DNA of 64,000 bases from Arcanobacterium haemolyticum DSM 20595 (GTDB taxonomy: Bacteria; Actinomycetota; Actinomycetes; Actinomycetales; Actinomycetaceae). Location: positions 992,001 through 1,056,000 of the forward strand of contig NC_014218.1 in the NCBI RefSeq assembly GCF_000092365.1, given 5' to 3'. The position numbers and the translations under genes are program-made. The notes under the pieces were generated by a model. That model saw only the letters and a list, made by a program, of their open reading frames with translations. It did not search any database and had not been told where the DNA came from. Below are positions 46,928-53,508 of this stretch, one piece after another (position 1 is the first letter of the stretch; each line of letters opens with the position of its first letter).

Positions 46928-46949
46928 GAACAAAACCCGGGACACTTCA
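46928..46949. repeat. IS terminal inverted repeat (orfA side)
   Basis: GAACAAAACCCGGGACACTT plus CA; 12 bases upstream of the orfA start, pairs with the copy at 45933-45954. Confidence 0.85.
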
Positions 46950-47027
46950 GCCCAAATTTATGTTGAGCAACCCACAAGGGCTTATAACCTGTACTCCGCT
47001 ATGACAAGGTTGTGTACTGACTATAAG

Positions 47028-47064
47028 TATAAAAAGAAAGACCGTTGATAAATCAACGGTCTTT
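47028..47064 (-). terminator. Terminator of tRNA-Leu(GAG)
   Basis: A perfect 12-bp stem AAAGACCGTTGA / TCAACGGTCTTT (47037-47048 with 47053-47064, 4-base loop) lies just after the tRNA and is followed on the minus strand by CTTTTTATAC. Confidence 0.93.
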
Positions 47065-47067
47065 CCG

Positions 47068-47152
47068 TGCGCGGAGGGGGACTTGAACCCCCACCCACTA
47101 TACGTGGACTAGCACCTCAAGCTAGCGCGTCTGCCTATTCCGCCACCCGCGC
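47068..47152 (-). tRNA. tRNA-Leu (anticodon GAG)
   Basis: Acceptor GCGCGGG/TCCGCGC, class II variable arm, T-loop GGTTCAAGTCC, anticodon stem CTAGC/GCTAG around loop TTGAGGT; GAG at 47116-47118 reads CUC/CUU. No encoded CCA. Its own terminator follows. Confidence 0.95.
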
Positions 47153-47314
47153 AGGTGGTTGAAACTCAACCTCTTTCGAAGCAGTGCCTCAAGCAACAGA
47201 AAATAATTTAGCACCCTCTGGAGCGGGTTGCAAAATTATTTGGGTCAATTTTAGTGTGATCTGGGATACGTTAAAAATTTCTGATTCATTCAACCCGTTT
47301 TCGGGCCTTCACGG

Positions 47315-47320
47315 TAGGGT
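47315..47320 (+). promoter_or_regulatory. Candidate leaderless -10 or Shine-Dalgarno for the MazG-like gene
   Basis: TAGGGT ends 7 bases before ATG 47328. The same sequence (AGGGTGG) could instead serve as a ribosome-binding site, so this case is ambiguous. Confidence 0.3.
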
Positions 47321-47327
47321 GGATAAC

Positions 47328-47795
47328 ATGAATTCACAGCCACAACGCCCCGATCCGAATCAACCCGAACTCCTTGTTCGCCAGTTCCATGAGGTTTACA
47401 AACTGCCAATAGTTACTGATAGGCCTGATGCAGCCAGAGAACGAATCCATATGCGCCTGAGCTTGATCGCCGAAGAGTTCGCAGAGCTCCTTGGAGCCGC
47501 GTACGGCCCACAGGCACGTCAAATTATGGAAGACGCCTGGGCGCAGGCTCAGACTGTTGATGAGCAGGCTCGCGATACCGTTGAAGTTGCCGATGCTCTT
47601 GGTGATCTTATTTACGTGATCTACGGAATGGCCTTGGAGTTAGGTATTCCCCTATCGCGTGTTCTCGATGAGATTCAAGCATCGAACCTGTCAAAGCTGG
47701 GAGCCGACGGCCAGCCTATTTACCGTGAAGATGGCAAAGTACTCAAAGGGCCTGACTATTTCCCTCCGGACATTTCACGGGCTCTCGAATCATAA
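47328..47795 (+). CDS. MazG-like nucleotide pyrophosphohydrolase
   Basis: 155-residue all-alpha NTP pyrophosphatase. The metal-binding EEFAELLGAAYG (ExxE-type) and EVADALGDLIYVIYGMALELGI (ExxD) motifs match the MazG/dUTPase-like fold, and the C-terminal SNLSKLGADGQPIYREDGKVLKGPDYFPPDI is the signature of a DR2231-like subgroup, probably dUTP or modified-nucleotide hydrolysis. ATG 47328 is chosen; the earlier in-frame ATG at 47184 adds 48 residues unlike the family. A strong terminator follows. House-cleaning role inferred. Confidence 0.88.
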   Translation: MNSQPQRPDPNQPELLVRQFHEVYKLPIVTDRPDAARERIHMRLSLIAEEFAELLGAAYGPQARQIMEDAWAQAQTVDEQARDTVEVADALGDLIYVIYGMALELGIPLSRVLDEIQASNLSKLGADGQPIYREDGKVLKGPDYFPPDISRALES

Positions 47796-47801
47796 AAACA
47801 C

Positions 47802-47831
47802 TGTGGGCGCGGCTTTCTAGCCGCGCCCACA
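47802..47831. terminator. Stem-loop after the MazG-like gene
   Basis: A perfect 13-bp stem TGTGGGCGCGGCT / AGCCGCGCCCACA with a 4-base loop, 6 bases after the stop. Only a short A/T tail; may serve both convergent genes. Confidence 0.75.
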
Positions 47832-47861
47832 AACGTTTACCCCTTGGAGGTTCCAGGAATT

Positions 47862-48371
47862 TTATGAACGTTGCTGTTGGATCCCCGCGATTAACGTGGT
47901 TAAACCTGCACTGGTGAGCACGATAGCACCAACAACAGCCATACCTAGTCCCATGCCGATATGTGCACCTAGATCTAACGCTTCATGAACGTTCGGATCC
48001 ATTCCATAGAGGACGCAGAACAACACTGCACATGATCCCGTTCCAAGCTGCAACAACATAATGATGAATAGGCGGAGCCTGTTCTGCCACTGGCTGAGCA
48101 CGCAAAGAGATGCGCATAGTGCCACAAGTGACAGCAGCAAAAGCAGTATGCCCATCGTTTTATTTTCGATTAACGGTGATGAAAAATAAGATCCTACGAT
48201 GTCTTCTTGGTCAACAGTTTCAATCGTTGCAGGTACAACTGACAGGAACGGCATGAAAAGACTGGCGGTCGTTACGAGTGCGCCTGTTCCACCCATAATT
48301 GCCGACAGTTTAATGGCCGTTGGGCGTTCAACACGGCCGACCTGAGAGGTAACATCCATGTTTTCATTCAT
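47862..48371 (-). CDS. Hypothetical membrane protein
   Basis: 169 residues, not recognised. Four hydrophobic segments (about 22-44, 74-92, 98-120, 138-160) with an external loop containing VDQEDIVGSYFSSP after the first. AGAGGA lies about 9 bases before ATG 48371. The start overlaps the upstream gene's stop by 8 bases, so the two are translated as a pair. No motif suggests a transport substrate or enzyme. Confidence 0.75.
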   Translation of the reverse strand: MNENMDVTSQVGRVERPTAIKLSAIMGGTGALVTTASLFMPFLSVVPATIETVDQEDIVGSYFSSPLIENKTMGILLLLLSLVALCASLCVLSQWQNRLRLFIIMLLQLGTGSCAVLFCVLYGMDPNVHEALDLGAHIGMGLGMAVVGAIVLTSAGLTTLIAGIQQQRS

Positions 48372-48828
48372 GTTTACGATCCTCTTCAGTCATGATTTCA
48401 GCATCTTCAATATCGTCTTCGAGAGTTGCCTGCACAATTTTTGCTGCTAAATCATTGACGTGCATATCGATTGTTTTCTTCGTCTTCTTCTTTTCCGCCC
48501 GGTCTAAGTGTTCAAGTACCGGCAACGCTTTCGCGATACTATCGAGTTCATCACGCCATGCCGCGGCTTGTTTAGCTGTTTGTGCGTTATTGGCCGTCCC
48601 ATAAAGGTAAGCCGCTTGTTCGCGTAGAACAGATACCCGATCAGTAAGGTGCTTAGTCCCACGCCCACTGCTAGATCCAAGGGACGTGAGCCGCTTTTTA
48701 AACGTGTCAAAAAATTCTGGGTTTTCTTTAAGTAATTGCCGTATCTGAGGTCCGTAATCTTTAATGATTTTGATTGCGGTGGGGCCAACAACTGCCGCAA
48801 TACGAATAAGAGTTTTAATTTTTCCCAT
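48364..48828 (-). CDS. Hypothetical protein, coupled to the membrane protein
   Basis: 154 residues, not recognised. The N-terminal part (KTLIRIAAVVGPTAIKIIKDYG) is an amphipathic or weakly hydrophobic helix; the rest is charged and helical with a Lys/Glu-rich end (EKKKTKKTIDMHVNDLAAKI, EEDRKHE). ATG 48828 is preferred because AGAGGTGG lies 5 bases upstream; a GTG at 48837 is possible. It overlaps the next gene by 8 bases. Together they look like a small two-gene membrane-associated unit of unknown role. Confidence 0.72.
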   Translation of the reverse strand: MGKIKTLIRIAAVVGPTAIKIIKDYGPQIRQLLKENPEFFDTFKKRLTSLGSSSGRGTKHLTDRVSVLREQAAYLYGTANNAQTAKQAAAWRDELDSIAKALPVLEHLDRAEKKKTKKTIDMHVNDLAAKIVQATLEDDIEDAEIMTEEDRKHE

Positions 48829-48887
48829 GTTTTCCACCTCTCGTAACCATGTGCAATCTTATCGTGTTGTTTCCGAAAGAGACGTAT

Positions 48888-49279
48888 TTAACGGAAGTTT
48901 CGCGAGCGCGCTGGGACTGTTAGCGTAATTTTTTCGATTCCGTCGGCGGTGAGGTTGATTGCCCCGTCGTGTTGTTCGATTGTTCCGCGGATGATGAGTG
49001 TGTTGTTCTTTTCCTCTGCGTTCATGGTGGGTAGAGGACCGCTGTGGTGTGCGGTTTCGGTGCCTGGCAGGGTTGGATCGTCAACAAGGGCTAACTCTTG
49101 TGCATACCCAGCGCTATCACGTATAGCCGAACGGGAACGATAGGCGATCACGTTTGCTACTTGTGCAGAATTCCTACGCATGCAACCCAGCCTTCTTTAC
49201 CAGCGGCTATTCCAGCAATTCTGCTTCTTGTAGCGTTTTCCGTGCCACAGCTAGACGAGTATTCACCCCACATCTCCAT
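48888..49279 (-). pseudogene. dnaE2: Probable remnant of error-prone DNA polymerase DnaE2 (C-terminal OB domain)
   Basis: Two frames together resemble the end of DnaE2. The first, from ATG 49279, reads MEMWGEYSSSCGT...GKEGWVACVGILHK then TAG at 49157. The second (49181 to 48888) contains VANVIAYRSRSAIRDSAG, NNTLIIRGTIEQHDGAINLTADGIEK and ends RSRNFR, close to the LVRG...VADR...SRDFR ending of DnaE2. The polymerase core is missing, so this is a fragment. A perfect LexA box directly abuts its first ATG. The assignment rests on recalled motif patterns, not a search. Confidence 0.5.
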
Positions 49280-49295
49280 TCGAACCTATGTTCGA
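49280..49295. promoter_or_regulatory. LexA (SOS) box
   Basis: TCGAACCTATGTTCGA is a perfect match to the actinobacterial LexA operator TCGAAC-N4-GTTCGA. It lies immediately before the dnaE2-like remnant on the minus strand and 58 bases before trmL on the plus strand. Confidence 0.85.
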
Positions 49296-49341
49296 TAATC
49301 TATGATCTGCCTCCCACATAAAACGGATGACACTTTTGAGC

Positions 49342-49347
49342 TACCCT
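49342..49347 (+). promoter_or_regulatory. Candidate leaderless -10 for trmL
   Basis: TACCCT ends 6 bases before GTG 49354. Confidence 0.4.
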
Positions 49348-49353
49348 TAAAAC

Positions 49354-49830
49354 GTGTTAGATTTCGTATTTCATGAACCAAAGATTCCTGGCAACACCGG
49401 TAACGCGATTCGCCTCGCGGCTTGCACTGGTGCGCGCCTTCACCTCATTGAGCCACTAGCGTTTAATTTCGACGACGCTCACTTGCGTCGCGCTGGTTTG
49501 GACTACCACGATTTGGCGGACGTGGTTATCCACCCGAACTGGGAAGCAGCAAAAGAATATTTCGGTGACGATCGGCGCGTTTTTGCTTTCACATCACACA
49601 CAGAAAACAATTACGCAGATGAGCAGTATCAAGATGGCGACATCTTGTTGTTTGGCACAGAACCAACTGGACTCCCCGATGAGGTATTGAACGATCCCTA
49701 CCTCACCAAGCATCTACGCATCCCCATGCTCCCAGGCCGCCGTTCACTTAACCTGGCAAATTCAGCATCGATCGTCGTCTATGAAGCATGGCGTCAGTTA
49801 GGATTCCCGTCGGCTGCACCTATTTCTTAA
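49354..49830 (+). CDS. trmL: tRNA (cytidine/uridine-2'-O-)-methyltransferase TrmL
   Basis: SPOUT-fold enzyme methylating position 34 of tRNA-Leu isoacceptors in characterised homologues. VFHEPKIPGNTGNAIRLAACTGARLHLIEPLAF is the diagnostic N-terminus; motif 2 is LLFGTEPTGLP; motif 3 RIPMLPGRRSLNLANSASIVVYEAWRQ includes the SAM-binding knot. 158 residues, the normal single-domain length. Start GTG 49354, with no Shine-Dalgarno and a TACCCT hexamer 6 bases upstream. Two tRNA-Leu genes occur in this window, though that is probably coincidence. Confidence 0.95.
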   Translation: MLDFVFHEPKIPGNTGNAIRLAACTGARLHLIEPLAFNFDDAHLRRAGLDYHDLADVVIHPNWEAAKEYFGDDRRVFAFTSHTENNYADEQYQDGDILLFGTEPTGLPDEVLNDPYLTKHLRIPMLPGRRSLNLANSASIVVYEAWRQLGFPSAAPIS

Positions 49831-49836
49831 AACGTC

Positions 49837-49899
49837 ACCTCCAAGGATACCGGATTTACCCCGCTGACTTACGCCGGGTATACCTCAATCCTTGGAGGT
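49837..49899. repeat. 12-bp inverted repeat spanning the leader of the XRE gene
   Basis: ACCTCCAAGGAT (49837-49848) and ATCCTTGGAGGT (49888-49899) are perfect complements; the right arm ends at the ATG and contains the only Shine-Dalgarno. Folding would hide the ribosome-binding site; as DNA it could be a self-operator. Confidence 0.75.
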
Positions 49900-50208
49900 A
49901 TGACTGACTATTCATACGCAGAACGGGTACTCGGAACGGTTTTAGGAAAAACGCTTACTCGCCGTCGAAAAGAACTTGGCAAAACGCAAGAACAAGTAGC
50001 CAACGAAGCAGACATCAACCGTGAACACTATCAGCAAATGGAATACGGGCGATCAGATCGTAAACGTAACTCGCCACTTAACCCGCGGCTCAGCACTCTT
50101 ATCAAACTGTCAAAAGTGCTTGATATCCCCGTCTCGGTACTTCTCAACGATGCGATCAAGGCCTACCACCTCACGGAAGCTCACATGAACGCGCAAGAAC
50201 GCATCTAA
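49900..50208 (+). CDS. XRE-family transcriptional regulator
   Basis: 102 residues with a helix-turn-helix (about 22-75): LTRRRKELGKTQEQVANEADINREHYQQMEYGRSD, then LSTLIKLSKVLDIPVSVLLND. The QxQVA...INREHYQQMEYG pattern fits the XRE/Cro class. GGAGGT touches the ATG with no spacer, unusually tight. The leader is covered by a 12-bp inverted repeat. Convergent with the downstream rRNA methyltransferase gene, overlapping its end by 4 bases. Likely autoregulated; other targets are unknown. Confidence 0.88.
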   Translation: MTDYSYAERVLGTVLGKTLTRRRKELGKTQEQVANEADINREHYQQMEYGRSDRKRNSPLNPRLSTLIKLSKVLDIPVSVLLNDAIKAYHLTEAHMNAQERI

Positions 50209-51050
50209 CGAACGCGCAACTCCCACGCCGCCACAGCACCAGCCGCTGCCACGTTGAGCGAATCGACCCCGCCTGCCATCGGAATCACCACGGCATGATC
50301 CGCATGCGAGATAGTTGCTGCGCTCAACCCGTCACCTTCTGTACCCAAAATCAACGCCACCTTCGAATCAGGCGCCATCACGTCCGGCAACTGGGCGAAC
50401 TGATCCAGTGGCAAAGCATCATCACGCAACGCCAACGACGCCGTAATCCAGCCCCGATCTTTCAACATTTGCATGGAGCGTGGCCAGTGCGGAATCCGAG
50501 TCCACGGCACCTGGAAAACGGTCCCCATCGATACGCGCACGGCACGCCGATACAACGGGTCAGATGCCGAATCAGTCAATAACACCGCATCAAAACCAAG
50601 GGCCGCCATCGAACGGAACACGGCCCCAACGTTGGTGTGGTTAACGAGGTTTTCTAACACAATGATTCGCCGCGCCGTACTATCAGGCCCAAGAAACTCT
50701 TCTACCGATGGTAGTTCAGGCCGGTTCATTGCGGCCAGAGCACCACGGTGAACATGAAAGCCGGTAAGTTCTTCGATAAGCTCTTCCGACGCAACATACA
50801 CAGGAATATCGCCACCATCGGCGTGCCCTGTAGCTTGTTCGATTATTGGCTGTAACGTTTCAAGCCAACGAGCAGACATAATAAACGACCGTGGCGTATG
50901 CCCCGCATTGATGGCCCGGCCAATAACTTTATCACCTTCAGCCATGTAGAGGCCGCGTTCGGCTTCGAGGCTTTTGCGTAGCGCCACATCAGTAAGTTTT
51001 GTGTAGTCCGCAAGCCGCGGATCGTCTAACGTTTCTAGCTCAATAATCAC
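50205..51050 (-). CDS. TrmH/SpoU-family RNA 2'-O-methyltransferase
   Basis: 281-residue SPOUT methyltransferase. An N-terminal substrate-binding domain (LETLDDPRLADYTKLTD, MAEGDKVIGRAINAGH) precedes the SPOUT core with VLENLVNHTNVGAVFRSMAALGFDAV, ALILGTEGDGLS and VVIPMAGGVDSLNVAAAGAVAAWE, the three motifs. GTG 51050 is chosen, since TACACT ends 6 bases upstream and the preceding TTG (51065) lacks support. Substrate (rRNA or tRNA) is not determinable. Followed by the convergent XRE gene. Confidence 0.88.
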   Translation of the reverse strand: MIIELETLDDPRLADYTKLTDVALRKSLEAERGLYMAEGDKVIGRAINAGHTPRSFIMSARWLETLQPIIEQATGHADGGDIPVYVASEELIEELTGFHVHRGALAAMNRPELPSVEEFLGPDSTARRIIVLENLVNHTNVGAVFRSMAALGFDAVLLTDSASDPLYRRAVRVSMGTVFQVPWTRIPHWPRSMQMLKDRGWITASLALRDDALPLDQFAQLPDVMAPDSKVALILGTEGDGLSAATISHADHAVVIPMAGGVDSLNVAAAGAVAAWELRVR

Positions 51051-51056
51051 GCTTCT

Positions 51057-51062
51057 AGTGTA
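51057..51062 (-). promoter_or_regulatory. Candidate leaderless -10 for the SpoU-family gene
   Basis: TACACT ends 6 bases before GTG 51050. Confidence 0.45.
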
Positions 51063-51064
51063 CA

Positions 51065-51095
51065 AGACTCCCCACGGAAAACCGTGGGGAGTCTT
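51065..51095 (-). terminator. Terminator of the SPFH gene
   Basis: AGACTCCCCACGG / CCGTGGGGAGTCT with a 4-base AAAA loop, 20 bases after the SPFH stop on the minus strand. The T-tail is short. It partly overlaps the next gene's promoter region. Confidence 0.8.
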
Positions 51096-51115
51096 GTGGA
51101 GTCGGTTGCCTAAAG

Positions 51116-52174
51116 TTACAGGTTTTGGCCTGTTTCTTCCGCTACTTCAGTTGCCCGGCTGGCTTCATCTTTCGCATCTGCCAGCGCTTCGTCCGTGCTT
51201 TGCAGACTTGTATTCGCAAGCGACGTTGCAAATTCACCATCATCAAGCCCGCTGAAATCAACCTTCACGTTCTCATCGCCAGCTTTGCCGGTGAAACCGG
51301 CAGTAACTGCATTGAGAGCCGCGGTGAGTTCAGTTGGAACAATCCATAGCTTCGACGACGACGATTGCGCAATTTCCGGCAGCATCTTCAGGTATTCGTA
51401 CGACAGGAGCTTAGGATCAGCGTTGCCACGATGGATTGCATCAAAGACCTGCAAAATAGCACGGGATTCACCCTGTGCCTGCAAAATAGCAGCTTGTGCT
51501 TGGCCTTCGGCACGAAGAATCTGAGATTGCTTTTCGCCTTCAGCTGTAAGAATCGCAGATTGCTTGATACCTTCGGCAGTCAAAATCGCTGCACGGCGAT
51601 CACGTTCTGCCTTCATCTGCTGTTCCATTGCAGATTGGACGGTTGCCGGCGGATCAATTGCTTTGAGTTCCACGCGCGAAACACGAATACCCCAGCGGCC
51701 AGTTGCTTCATCAAGAACGCCACGAAGTTGCCCATTGATCTGATCACGGCCGGTTAGGGCCTGTTCCATATCCATGGAGCCGATGATGTTACGAAGCGTT
51801 GTCACAGCCAACTGTTCGATAGCCGCCATCGGATTCGCGATCTCATAGGTTGCTGCTTCAGGCTGAGTGACCTGATAGTAGATGACCGTATCAATGTTCA
51901 CCACAATATTGTCAGATGTAATAACTGGTTGCGGTGGGAATGGTACAACCTGTTCACGCATATCGATTCGTTGACGTACAGAATCAATAAACGGCACGAG
52001 GAAGTGAAGCCCCGGTTTGAGAGTCTTATGATACTTTCCCAAGCGTTCAACAATCACAGTGAAGCCCTGGTGAACCTGCAAAACTGCACGCCATACAGCA
52101 ACAACAATAAGCAGAGCAAGGATGCCTAGAACAACAAGAAGAATAACCGATGCGATATCTGGTTCATTTCCCAT
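51116..52174 (-). CDS. SPFH/stomatin-family membrane protein (QmcA-like)
   Basis: 352 residues. One N-terminal transmembrane helix (about 8-30) then an SPFH/band-7 domain: VHQGFTVIVERLGKYHKTLKPGLHFLVPF, VFPPQPVITSDNIVVNIDTVIYYQV, MDMEQALTGRDQIN, GIRVSRVELKAIDPP. An alanine/glutamate-rich coiled coil follows with repeated ILTAEGxKQS units, then an acidic tail. Scaffold for membrane microdomains and FtsH-type proteases in homologues. ATG 52174 has GGTAGG 8 bases upstream. Paired with nfeD, which typically accompanies it. Confidence 0.93.
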   Translation of the reverse strand: MGNEPDIASVILLVVLGILALLIVVAVWRAVLQVHQGFTVIVERLGKYHKTLKPGLHFLVPFIDSVRQRIDMREQVVPFPPQPVITSDNIVVNIDTVIYYQVTQPEAATYEIANPMAAIEQLAVTTLRNIIGSMDMEQALTGRDQINGQLRGVLDEATGRWGIRVSRVELKAIDPPATVQSAMEQQMKAERDRRAAILTAEGIKQSAILTAEGEKQSQILRAEGQAQAAILQAQGESRAILQVFDAIHRGNADPKLLSYEYLKMLPEIAQSSSSKLWIVPTELTAALNAVTAGFTGKAGDENVKVDFSGLDDGEFATSLANTSLQSTDEALADAKDEASRATEVAEETGQNL

Positions 52175-52199
52175 CAAAGACACCTACCTTTCATTAACA

Positions 52200-52619
52200 T
52201 TAGGCCGTGACAACAACGACTCGAGCGCCTTCAACAGCACTGACAATCACTGCCGTATCCGGTTCAATAGGACCTTCGAGTGTAGATGCACTCCACACGT
52301 CACCGCCGATTTTTGCCTGCCCAGAGTTTTCATCAATCGCACTCAGGGCAATACCGCCACGGCCAACTAGCGCATACACATTAGATTCACCGGTGGATGA
52401 ATTATTGATATGCTTTCGTGCCCACGGACGTACCACCAACAGAAGCACTGTTGAGACAACGGCAAACGTGGCAACCTGCATCACAAGATTCCCGCCTAAA
52501 GCGGAAACACCTGCGGCTGCAAGAGCACCACCTGCCACCATCGTGAACGTAAAATCAACGGTAAGCATTTCTAAAATCAGCAACACTGCCGAAATTATTG
52601 CCCAAATTCCCCAAGCCAT
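52200..52619 (-). CDS. NfeD-like membrane protein
   Basis: 139 residues: two or three N-terminal transmembrane helices (about 4-70; GIWAIISAVLLILEMLTVDF is typical of NfeD) and a C-terminal OB fold (VGRGGIALSAIDENSGQAKIGGDVWSAST). This short NfeD class works with stomatin-like partners; the SPFH gene follows 25 bases downstream. AAAGGA lies 5 bases before the ATG. Function: assembly or quality control in the membrane, inferred from the pairing. Confidence 0.9.
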   Translation of the reverse strand: MAWGIWAIISAVLLILEMLTVDFTFTMVAGGALAAAGVSALGGNLVMQVATFAVVSTVLLLVVRPWARKHINNSSTGESNVYALVGRGGIALSAIDENSGQAKIGGDVWSASTLEGPIEPDTAVIVSAVEGARVVVVTA

Positions 52620-52684
52620 TGGAGTCCTTTCTTTGGACCTGATCGTATAGATATCTTACCCGACCAGGCCAGAAAAGATAGACA

Positions 52685-53470
52685 TTACCGGCGTGATGTT
52701 GCGAAATACCGTCCATTGACGTGTTCGATCCGCGCAGGGATACCAAAAGCATCAGAGATGTTCACATCAGTAAGAACAGATGAAATCTCCCCCGCAGCAA
52801 ACACCTTGCCATCCTTCATCAGCAATGCGTGCGTAAACCCGGCAGGAATTTCTTCCATGTGGTGAGTTACCAACACCATCACTGGAGCATACACAGCCTG
52901 TGCAAGATCGCTCAGCGTCTCAAGTAGCTTTTCACGGCCACCAAAATCAAGACCAGATGCAGGTTCATCAAGAACAAGAATTTCCGGATCTGACATAAGA
53001 GCGCGCGCAATTCCTACCCGCTTACGTTCACCAGAAGAAAGAGAACCAAACGTACGATCTGCCGCGTGAGCAACACCCAACGTTGCCAACAACCCTAGAG
53101 CACGCTCCGTATCTTCGTCCTCGTAGCGTTCATTCCACGCCGTGATTTTTCCATATGCGGCCGTGCGAACAACATCAAGTACAGTTTCCCGAGCAGAAAT
53201 CTTGGCATCCACAGCAGACGAAGCCACGCCTACCAGCGCCTTCATTTCTGCCATATCTGCACTATCGAGCCTTTCCCCTACAATCGCAACATCACCAGAG
53301 GTCGGTTGCATACGCCCAGACGCAATAGAAATCAGCGTAGTCTTACCGGCACCGTTTGCACCCAGAATCACCCATCGCTCACCATCATTAACACGCCACG
53401 TGACGTCGTTAAGAATCGCATTTCCGTTACGCTGAACAATGACATTTTTTACGTCTAAAACTTCACCCAT
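52685..53470 (-). CDS. ABC transporter ATP-binding protein
   Basis: 261-residue ABC ATPase. Walker A LGANGAGKTTLISI near residue 37, signature LSSGERKRVGIARALM, Walker B ILVLDEPASGLDF and the H-loop VTHHMEEIP. No permease is adjacent, so it may act as a soluble ABC protein of the ModF type or pair with distant permeases. ATG 53470 has no Shine-Dalgarno, but TAGGCT ends 6 bases upstream. It lies between nfeD and glgA; no functional link is evident. Confidence 0.88.
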   Translation of the reverse strand: MGEVLDVKNVIVQRNGNAILNDVTWRVNDGERWVILGANGAGKTTLISIASGRMQPTSGDVAIVGERLDSADMAEMKALVGVASSAVDAKISARETVLDVVRTAAYGKITAWNERYEDEDTERALGLLATLGVAHAADRTFGSLSSGERKRVGIARALMSDPEILVLDEPASGLDFGGREKLLETLSDLAQAVYAPVMVLVTHHMEEIPAGFTHALLMKDGKVFAAGEISSVLTDVNISDAFGIPARIEHVNGRYFATSRR

Positions 53471-53476
53471 ACAACA

Positions 53477-53482
53477 AGCCTA
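53477..53482 (-). promoter_or_regulatory. Candidate leaderless -10 for the ABC ATPase
   Basis: TAGGCT ends 6 bases before ATG 53470. Confidence 0.5.
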
Positions 53483-53508
53483 AATCATCTTGGCATCAAA
53501 ACAGTAGT

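Larger units (their letters stand above)
45933..46949 (-). mobile_element. Decayed IS3-family insertion sequence
   Basis: A 1017-bp element bounded by 22-bp imperfect inverted repeats (19 of 22 matches), beginning TGAAGTG as IS3 elements commonly do (TG...CA ends). It contains remnants of orfA and orfB with several frameshifts and internal deletions, so it cannot transpose on its own. An intact IS3 element is about 1.2-1.3 kb, so roughly 200-300 bp have been lost. No target-site duplication is visible (CTA before, GCC after). It lies between the L7/L12-like gene and tRNA-Leu(GAG), a common insertion neighbourhood. Confidence 0.88.

Noticed and set aside
45927-46955. Target-site duplication of the IS element
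   Set aside because: Flanks read CTA on one side and GCC on the other; no 3-4 bp direct repeat.
47184-47327. 48-residue N-terminal extension of the MazG-like gene
   Set aside because: The residues from 47184 resemble no MazG protein and begin close to the tRNA promoter region; ATG 47328 has both a -10-like and an SD-like signal.
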